Shown piece after piece: positions 1 to 4,131 of a stretch of DNA of 5,258 bases (positions within the stretch are counted from its first letter, which is position 1; every line of letters starts with the position of its first letter). The position numbers were made by a program, and so were the translations under genes. Origin of the DNA: Gammaproteobacteria bacterium GWE2_37_16 (GTDB taxonomy: Bacteria; Pseudomonadota; Gammaproteobacteria; UBA9339); assembly GCA_001801285.1 (NCBI GenBank), contig MGXG01000098.1, forward strand, positions 1 through 5,258, given 5' to 3'. A model generated the notes under the pieces. It searched no databases. It was given only the letters and a program-made list of their open reading frames with translations, and was not told where the DNA came from.

Positions 1-99
1 GGTTTCATAAAAATAATAAACTTGTTTTTGTTAATTTTACTACAATAGCAAAATTGAATTCATGAAGCTAGAATAAAGGGTAGGAAAAAATAAGCTGTT
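1..99. other. AT-rich flank downstream of the mevalonate kinase
   Basis: This stretch lies 3' of the minus-strand mevalonate kinase gene and runs to the window edge. I see no open reading frame with a start and ribosome binding site. The only inverted repeat noticed is a short AAAATT/AATTTT pair (about 35-57) without a following T-run on the minus strand, so I do not call a terminator. The gene that follows mvk, if any, lies outside the window. Confidence 0.5.
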
Positions 100-1086
100 T
101 TAATTTTCAATTACAGCAACTCCTTGCGAGCTAATCTGCACGGGAATTAGTTGGGCTTGGGAATTTTTTGCGGATATAGTTTCGATAAGTTCTTTTATAT
201 CCGCTTTTCCCAAACCGATCACACAATCCCCCATTCCTGCACCAGAAATCTTTGCGCCAAATATTTTCGGATCACTACGTAAAGCGAAAATCAAATCAAC
301 GAGTTTTTGTGTGTTAACTCCTAAAGCATCATGCAATCCTTGGTGAATATTCATCAATTCACCGACGGCTTGCCAATCAGATATTTGCCAAGCTTGTTTT
401 GCCTCATGTGTACAAGCAGCTATCGCTGCATAAAGATGTGCAAAAACTTGATCATGCCGTTGTTGTAAAGTACTAACGTGTTCCAACACGCTTTGTGTTG
501 CTATTTTTTGTCCGGAGTAAATAACCGTTAAAGGATAAGTATTGGCAAGTTTGGTAACTTTTAGTGTTGGCATGTGATAAGCAATAACGCCGCCATAAAC
601 ACTTGCTGCAGCATCAGCGCCTGAAGCAATGCCTTGAACTTCTCTAATTACCTGTACTGTATGACGCAATAAAGACTGCTGCATAAGTCCTTTTTTGTCG
701 AGCCATAATGTCAACGCCGCTAAAGTTGCAACCGTGACCGCCGCCGAAGAACCAAGTCCAATAGGGGCGTCATAATCGGCAGTAACTTTTAAATCAAATC
801 CAGATGGTAAATGTTTTTGATAAAAAGTGATACTCGCTAAAACAAAATGCCATTTCGGCAAAGAGCGCCAAAGATCAGGAGCAATATCTTGCAGTTGCAA
901 TGATTGCGTACCGCTCAATGTTGAATGCAAATTTATTTCATCATCATCTCGAGTCAATAATTCAACAGTGATGCGTTTATCAATAGCAGAAACTAAAGCC
1001 GGTTTGCCATGTAAAACCGCATGCTCACCAAACAGCATCAAGCTACCAGGAGCAGACACAGTGTATTTTTGTTTTTTTTTGATCAT
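100..1086 (-). CDS. mvk: Mevalonate kinase (GHMP kinase family)
   Basis: The 328-residue cytosolic protein is predicted to phosphorylate mevalonate with ATP, the first kinase step of the mevalonate route to isopentenyl diphosphate. All three GHMP motifs are visible: the N-terminal PGSLMLFGEHAVLHG (residues 13-27), the phosphate-binding loop PIGLGSSAA (108-116) and the C-terminal KISGAGMGDCVIG (279-291). SGAD at 155-158 supplies the likely catalytic Asp158. Length is typical of compact bacterial and archaeal mevalonate kinases. Two departures stand out: Ser15 sits where rat mevalonate kinase has Lys13 (APGK), and Met285 replaces a Gly in the usual GAGGGG loop. The ATG at 1086 is preceded only by a weak purine stretch (AAGAAAA), and codons 3-5 are a run of nine A. 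It lies 64 bp downstream of the pgmB-like gene on the same strand, so co-transcription is likely. Another GHMP sugar or isoprenoid kinase is possible but less likely given the GEHAVLHGKPALV signature. Confidence 0.9.
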   Translation of the reverse strand: MIKKKQKYTVSAPGSLMLFGEHAVLHGKPALVSAIDKRITVELLTRDDDEINLHSTLSGTQSLQLQDIAPDLWRSLPKWHFVLASITFYQKHLPSGFDLKVTADYDAPIGLGSSAAVTVATLAALTLWLDKKGLMQQSLLRHTVQVIREVQGIASGADAAASVYGGVIAYHMPTLKVTKLANTYPLTVIYSGQKIATQSVLEHVSTLQQRHDQVFAHLYAAIAACTHEAKQAWQISDWQAVGELMNIHQGLHDALGVNTQKLVDLIFALRSDPKIFGAKISGAGMGDCVIGLGKADIKELIETISAKNSQAQLIPVQISSQGVAVIEN

Positions 1087-1150
1087 AAAATATTTTCTTG
1101 AATCAGATTGTTTTAACTAAATTGCTATATAATTCAATTAGTTGTCTTTA
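1087..1150 (-). promoter_or_regulatory. pgmB-mvk intergenic spacer with imperfect inverted repeat
   Basis: The 64-bp gap between the two minus-strand genes contains an imperfect AT-rich inverted repeat, AACTAAATTG (1115-1124) against CAATTAGTT (1135-1143), broken by one unpaired A. It could be a weak attenuator, an operator or chance in AT-rich DNA. I see no good sigma-70 -35/-10 pair and no strong Shine-Dalgarno before mvk, which favours read-through from the upstream gene. Confidence 0.3.
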
Positions 1151-1819
1151 TTATTTTTTTTCAAAATTAAACAATTTTTCCGCCAACATTTCATACTTTA
1201 CTTCTGACAAATCTTTTACCACCAAATCAGCCAATACATAATTTTGCGGTTGATTCTGACGGTCAATGCCAACACAGAAAAAACCACCTGCCTTTGCAGC
1301 TTCTACTCCTGACTTGGCATCTTCAAAAACCACACATTCTCTTGCATTTAAACCTAGTTCCGTTGCTGCTTTAAGAAAAATTTCAGGGTGTGGTTTGCCA
1401 TAAACTATATCCGCTCCACAAACTATCGATCGCATTTTCCTAGCCAAACCAACTTTTTCTAAAATATAAGGCGCATTTTTACTGCTTGAAGCGGTTGCCA
1501 ATAAAATTTTATGTTTTAATAATTCTTCAATTAAAGCAAAACTCGAGGCGAATTTGATAATTTCATCTTGGTGTAACAGTTCAAGATAACGCTCTTGTTT
1601 AATATCTCCGGCAGCAGTAGCTTCTTCGCGTGATAAATGCGTTAAAACAGACAATATACCGTCAATACGCGGCTTTCCATCAACTTTAGCTTCATAGTCC
1701 AATTTAGTAAAAGGCACACCAAATTTCTCTTCAAATAAGTACCGCCAAGCTGCCAAATGCAGTGGCACTGTATCCACAATCACACCATCTAAATCAAAAA
1801 TCGCGCCTTTAAAACTCAT
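1151..1819 (-). CDS. pgmB: Beta-phosphoglucomutase-like HAD phosphatase/mutase
   Basis: The 222-residue protein belongs to the HAD superfamily, subfamily I, and most resembles beta-phosphoglucomutase, which interconverts beta-glucose 1-phosphate and glucose 6-phosphate. Motif I is FDLDGVIVDT (residues 8-17) with nucleophile Asp9 and acid/base Asp11. VDGKPRIDG (46-54) carries the substrate-contact Arg51 position. TASSSKN (109-115) matches the SxSKN motif II of Lactococcus PGM. Lys142 in GKPHPEIF is motif III, and FEDAKSG (165-171) supplies Mg-binding Glu166 and Asp167. The set of Arg51, SSSKN and the DxD pair argues for a mutase rather than a plain phosphatase. I chose ATG 1819 because the family begins a few residues before FDLDG, because AAGAGA lies about 6-8 bases upstream, and because the in-frame ATG at 1909 would add 30 residues read through a palindromic repeat. 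No GH65 phosphorylase, the usual source of beta-glucose 1-phosphate, is in the window. A related sugar-phosphate phosphatase remains possible. Confidence 0.85.
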   Translation of the reverse strand: MSFKGAIFDLDGVIVDTVPLHLAAWRYLFEEKFGVPFTKLDYEAKVDGKPRIDGILSVLTHLSREEATAAGDIKQERYLELLHQDEIIKFASSFALIEELLKHKILLATASSSKNAPYILEKVGLARKMRSIVCGADIVYGKPHPEIFLKAATELGLNARECVVFEDAKSGVEAAKAGGFFCVGIDRQNQPQNYVLADLVVKDLSEVKYEMLAEKLFNFEKK

Positions 1820-1835
1820 ATTGTGTCTCTTTTTT
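1820..1835 (-). promoter_or_regulatory. Ribosome binding site deciding the pgmB start
   Basis: Read on the minus strand, AAAAAAGAGACACAAT immediately precedes the ATG at 1819. The AAGAGA purine core is at Shine-Dalgarno distance and supports this start over the ATG 90 bases upstream. Confidence 0.5.
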
Positions 1836-1851
1836 AAAATTTCATTATTTC

Positions 1852-1876
1852 TTGGGTGCCCCATCGCCCCACCCAA
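1852..1876. repeat. G/C-rich palindrome in the pgmB leader (REP-like candidate)
   Basis: TTGGGTG (1852-1858) and CACCCAA (1870-1876) are perfect inverted repeats of 7 bp around an 11-base C-rich loop, ccccatcgccc. On the minus strand the loop is G-rich and, with the arms, gives three tracts of three or more G. The element is compositionally foreign to the AT-rich surroundings. It lies in the probable 5' leader of the pgmB-like gene, about 35 bases before its start codon, so it could affect translation or be a REP-like insertion. Only one copy of this exact palindrome is in the window. Confidence 0.5.
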
Positions 1877-1926
1877 CTCCAGTATAGATGCCAAATTCGG
1901 ACTTTTCAATACAGTAGTTTACTCTT

Positions 1927-1950
1927 TAGCGTCAACGCTGGTTAAAGACC
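1927..1950. repeat. Bulged hairpin within the divergent intergenic region
   Basis: CTTTAGCG and CGCT...AAAG can fold as a hairpin: AGCG/CGCT closes a TCAA loop, and CTTT/AAAG extends it across a GGTT bulge. The core AGCGTCAACGCT is a near-perfect palindrome. Outside it, CAGTAG (1912-1917) can pair with CTGCTG (1950-1955) with one G-T wobble. It may be part of a structured leader RNA of the minus-strand gene, or an operator. Function is unknown. Confidence 0.35.
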
Positions 1951-1993
1951 TGCTGCTATCGGCCCATCAATTTTCACGGTATTGCCAAACATA

Positions 1994-1999
1994 ATTATA
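1994..1999 (-). promoter_or_regulatory. Candidate -10 box for the minus-strand pgmB-mvk unit
   Basis: A perfect TATAAT is present on the minus strand, about 175 bases before the pgmB start. The expected -35 position (about 2017-2022) holds GCCCGC, the C-rich complement of a G-quadruplex motif, and does not resemble TTGACA. The box may be used with an activator or may be a chance match in AT-rich DNA. Confidence 0.3.
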
Positions 2000-2010
2000 T
2001 GGCTTAGTTT

Positions 2011-2025
2011 GGGTGGGCGGGCGGG
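2011..2025 (+). other. G-quadruplex motif with single-base loops
   Basis: The plus strand reads GGGTGGGCGGGCGGG: four tracts of three G joined by loops of one base (T, C, C). It fits the strictest consensus for an intramolecular parallel G-quadruplex, and single-base loops are known to give the most stable folds. It lies between the divergent pgmB-like and kinase genes in otherwise AT-rich DNA, and covers the -35 region of the candidate minus-strand promoter. The match is exact; folding and function are inference. Confidence 0.7.
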
Positions 2026-2030
2026 AACAA

Positions 2031-2306
2031 AATTTCCTCAACTCTCCACACACAGCAAAAAACCAACAAACAATTCCTAATCATTTGATTTATATAGCAA
2101 TTTACCTTACATATCTTCTATTCAATTCGTTGGAGAAATATATATTTTATAGTTGCTACTTCTGTAAAAAATGTATATTTTGGAGTTGTATGACTTATCT
2201 TAAATAACTTAAAAATAACCAGTTTAGCTATGTAAATTGAATTATTTTTAAAATCAATAAGTTATTCCAAAACACTATTTTTTTCAAAATTAATAATTTT
2301 AAAACT
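2031..2306. promoter_or_regulatory. AT-rich upstream region of the kinase pair
   Basis: This gene-free stretch should hold the promoter of the plus-strand kinases, but no clear -35/-10 pair is visible; a weak TTGCTA (2153-2158) with TATATT (2174-2179) at 15-bp spacing is the best seen. It contains a direct repeat TATATTTTnnAGTTG (2141-2155 and 2174-2188), 33 bp apart. It also contains a perfect 10-bp inverted repeat, TTAAAAATAA (2209-2218) with TTATTTTTAA (2242-2251), flanked by a second pair, AATAACTT (2203-2210) and AAGTTATT (2259-2266). These may be binding sites, though AT-rich DNA yields such matches easily. Confidence 0.35.
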
Positions 2307-3074
2307 ATGGCAAAAAACTTTCATATCGGTCTGATGGGCAATCTTTTTAGCGGCAAGACTACGCTGATGGATGCTTTGTCCCAAGATCCATATAAATCAG
2401 AACTTGCGCAATTGCTACATAATGCCACTGTACATACTTTTACGGAACGAATCGAGAAAGGTGGTTTAGCTGATGATTGCCTAAAATTATTTTATGATGA
2501 CCGCTTGAAAAATATTTTTCCAACAGAAATTGCCTTTTTGCATATGCGTACTATGCAGCAAAGAGAAATTCGACATCTCATGACCCGCCACGGCAATCAA
2601 AGCACCATGATTATCGAGGATCGCCCCTTTTTGGATGGTCCGGAAGTTTTTGTCAAACGCATGATTACTTCTGGTGAAATGCCAGCAGCGCACGCCCGCC
2701 TCTATGAAACGCTTTTTTATCAAACTTTACAGAACGAACGCATTAGATTGCCTGATCTTACGGTTTATCTGCGTTGTGAGCCAAGCCATTTAGAAAAACG
2801 ACGCTTACAACGCGCTGAAAATGGGGATTCTTATGCGGCAACCATGATTAATATGCAATATTTGGAGGAGCTCCATGAAGGCTATGAACACCTTGCTGCC
2901 AACTGGCGCGCAACATTGTTGAAATATCAAGAACGCGCTATAGTCCCTCCGGATGCAGAACTCTTAACCATACCAGCAGAAATTGATATGCGCACTCACC
3001 CTGATTATGTGCATGTCATTGCAGGTATGATTCGTGAAAAAGTACGTCGTATGAATCAGGCTAGGAATATATAA
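2307..3074 (+). CDS. Deoxynucleoside kinase-family protein (first of a pair)
   Basis: The 255-residue soluble protein is predicted to transfer the ATP gamma-phosphate to a (deoxy)nucleoside or similar small molecule. The P-loop GNLFSGKTT is at residues 11-19. LFYDD followed by FPTEIAFLHMR (61-81) matches the FYxD...FQxxFLxxR region of deoxynucleoside kinases, EDRPFLDG (104-111) stands at the (E/D)RS motif, PDLTVYLR (149-156) precedes the Arg-rich lid KRRLQR (164-169), and YLEELHEGYE (185-194) matches the family's C-terminal helix. Two family residues differ: Pro72 replaces the base-recognising Gln (dCK Gln97), and the Ser of DRS is Pro107. The substrate is therefore uncertain. The start at 2307 is needed to keep the strand before the P-loop, yet no Shine-Dalgarno is visible in the AT-rich leader. 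The gene stops one base before the next kinase, so the two are surely co-transcribed and probably coupled in translation. Confidence 0.75.
   Translation: MAKNFHIGLMGNLFSGKTTLMDALSQDPYKSELAQLLHNATVHTFTERIEKGGLADDCLKLFYDDRLKNIFPTEIAFLHMRTMQQREIRHLMTRHGNQSTMIIEDRPFLDGPEVFVKRMITSGEMPAAHARLYETLFYQTLQNERIRLPDLTVYLRCEPSHLEKRRLQRAENGDSYAATMINMQYLEELHEGYEHLAANWRATLLKYQERAIVPPDAELLTIPAEIDMRTHPDYVHVIAGMIREKVRRMNQARNI
3063..3067 (+). promoter_or_regulatory. Ribosome binding site of the second kinase
   Basis: AGGAA lies inside the last codons of the first kinase gene, about 9 bases before the ATG at 3076. Its position within the upstream coding sequence and the one-base gap between stop and start point to coupled translation. 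It is the clearest Shine-Dalgarno of the plus-strand genes. Confidence 0.6.
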
Positions 3075-3075
3075 T

Positions 3076-4017
3076 ATGAATTCTACCATTACATCTCCCA
3101 ACATATTAGATGTTACTGAAGACATCTCTATCAAACGACATCAAGTGGCGAACCGTTTAACTGGTGTGGTGCGCAGATTAATTAAACATTTCAACCAACA
3201 GCGCTGTTTAATTACTTGTGTTGGTAATATTGGTGCTGGCAAAAGCTCGTTGATTAAAGTTTTAGCTTATAATACCGGCATGAATGCCATGTTTGAACTA
3301 CCAGATGAAGGTTATGAAGATCATTTTACGCAAAATGAGGCCTTCACTCCCCTTTTAGCTACGGCAAAAGACACAGCAAGAAGAACGTTGCATAAATATT
3401 ATTGTGCCATTGAAGATTTTATTGCTTGTCATAGCAAAGAACTGAGCGATAGCCCATCTTGGATTGAAACAAAAAAATGTTTGGAAAAAGAAGCGTTAAA
3501 TATTCAGCACGCTTATCTTGATTTAAGAAAAATGCAATTACAGGTTGCCGCCGGTCTACACAATTCGACTTGCGTTGACGGCTCATCTTTAGCCGATCGC
3601 TATGCTTTCTGTGAAGTACTTCATCGCGATTTGGAAGTGCCTTACCTTACTGGTGAAGCTATGGGAGTTATTGACCAACGTCTTAACCGAGAATTTAAAA
3701 AATTACCCCAGCCAGATCTGATGATTTTTCTCCACGGTCATACCGATGCTTTTTTCCAAAACATTAAAGAAAGGCAAAGAAGTGAAGAAAAGCATGTAAC
3801 CAACGATGATGAAATTCCCGAAGGTCTATCACGCTTAGTTAAAGCTTTAAATATACGTTATGATGCTTTTCCAGATACTTTAAATACAACTAATTGGTAT
3901 AAAGGACCGATATTGCGCATCAATATTGCCGATATAGATTTTGTTTCTAATATTCGCCATTTAATTGCGGTTTATGAAGGAATAGAACAGTTAATTTCTT
4001 CGCCACAATCTCTGTAG
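3076..4017 (+). CDS. Divergent deoxynucleoside kinase-like P-loop protein (second of a pair)
   Basis: The 313-residue soluble protein has a clear Walker A, VGNIGAGKSS (residues 49-58), after an N-terminal extension of about 40 residues not seen in its neighbour. The segment VDGSSLADRYAF (167-178) aligns with the DRSxxxDRYxF region of deoxynucleoside kinases, but Gly169 replaces the conserved Arg. PDLMIFLHG (213-221) is the strand before the lid, and IKERQRSEEK (230-239) is a plausible lid. Residues about 90-150 form a largely helical stretch, longer than in typical family members. It begins one base after the first kinase. Similar adjacency is known for the Lactobacillus dAK/dGK genes, whose products form a heterodimer, so a partner or regulatory subunit role is possible. 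The TAG stop is contributed by a REP-like palindrome, so the present C-terminus may differ from the ancestral one. Family assignment is moderately sure; substrate and activity are unknown. Confidence 0.6.
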   Translation: MNSTITSPNILDVTEDISIKRHQVANRLTGVVRRLIKHFNQQRCLITCVGNIGAGKSSLIKVLAYNTGMNAMFELPDEGYEDHFTQNEAFTPLLATAKDTARRTLHKYYCAIEDFIACHSKELSDSPSWIETKKCLEKEALNIQHAYLDLRKMQLQVAAGLHNSTCVDGSSLADRYAFCEVLHRDLEVPYLTGEAMGVIDQRLNREFKKLPQPDLMIFLHGHTDAFFQNIKERQRSEEKHVTNDDEIPEGLSRLVKALNIRYDAFPDTLNTTNWYKGPILRINIADIDFVSNIRHLIAVYEGIEQLISSPQSL

Positions 4018-4106
4018 CTGCAAGCTTTAGCTTGCGTTTTAGTAGCTATTGCTTGTATATTGGTTTTAACTCTGGATTATGATGCAGGCTAAAGCTTGCA
4101 GTCACA
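4013..4106. repeat. Inverted pair of REP-like palindromes (BIME-like)
   Basis: TGTAGCTGCAAGCTTTAGCTTGCG (4013-4036) and the reverse complement of 4083-4106 (TGTGACTGCAAGCTTTAGCCTGCA) are nearly identical and face each other across a short spacer. The core CTGCAAGCTTTAGC is a perfect 14-bp inverted match (4018-4031 with 4088-4101). Each copy is itself a hairpin: GCAAGC-TTTA-GCTTGC on the left and GCAGGC-TAAA-GCTTGC with one G-T wobble on the right. A GTAG tetranucleotide precedes the left palindrome (4014-4017), as in REP elements mobilised by RAYT (TnpA-REP) transposases. Such pairs are called BIMEs. Left GTAG overlaps the stop codon of the kinase. The resemblance is by structure; copies elsewhere in the genome cannot be seen here. 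Confidence 0.7.
4020..4040 (+). terminator. Candidate intrinsic terminator formed by the left REP palindrome
   Basis: A perfect 6-bp stem, GCAAGC/GCTTGC, with a TTTA loop (4020-4035) is followed by GTTTT, three bases after the kinase stop codon. It could terminate the kinase operon or protect its mRNA from 3' exonucleases. The stem is short and the T-run is only four, so termination may be partial. Confidence 0.45.
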
Positions 4107-4131
4107 TAAAACAAATTCAAAATTTACACCA

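Larger units (their letters stand above)
1865..2019. repeat. Imperfect inverted repeat bracketing the intergenic unit
   Basis: CGCCCCACCCAACT at 1865-1878 matches the reverse complement of AGTTTGGGTGGGCG at 2006-2019 apart from two single-base indels, with about 127 bases between. The arms contain the palindrome and the G-quadruplex motif respectively. The enclosed segment has hairpins but no convincing gene. This could be a small non-autonomous element (MITE-like) or the base of a long structured RNA. No flanking target-site duplication was recognised. Confidence 0.35.

Noticed and set aside
827..1120. Plus-strand open frame opposite the mevalonate kinase
   Set aside because: It lies antisense to a well supported gene and has no motif of its own.
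1820..1909. N-terminal extension of the pgmB-like protein from the in-frame ATG at 1909
   Set aside because: It would add 30 residues not seen in the family, read through the palindrome at 1852-1876, while ATG 1819 has a Shine-Dalgarno and places FDLDG at the usual distance.
1942..1992. Minus-strand 16-codon open frame (MFGNTVKIDGPIAAGL) as a leader peptide
   Set aside because: Its ATG is immediately next to the candidate -10 box, so that promoter would not transcribe it, and no ribosome binding site is seen. The peptide is not recognised.
2013..2207. Plus-strand 64-codon open frame in the intergenic region
   Set aside because: It starts inside the G-quadruplex motif, has low-complexity AT-rich content, no ribosome binding site and no recognisable domain.
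2237..2254. TTGAAT and TAAAAT as a sigma-70 promoter for the first kinase
   Set aside because: The boxes are only a few bases apart instead of about 17, and such matches are expected in this AT-rich stretch.
2487..2723. Minus-strand open frame opposite the first kinase
   Set aside because: It is antisense to a P-loop kinase with clear family motifs and shows no ribosome binding site or domain.
2307..4017. Anti-phage defence operon built on the paired kinases and PLD protein
   Set aside because: No nuclease, sensor or effector domain typical of defence systems is visible, and the PLD protein matches cardiolipin synthase and is separated by a terminator-like repeat.
4013..4106. CRISPR array or attachment site
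   Set aside because: There are only two copies, in inverted and not direct orientation, with internal palindromes and a GTAG head, which fits REP/BIME structure better; no integrase or cas gene is present.
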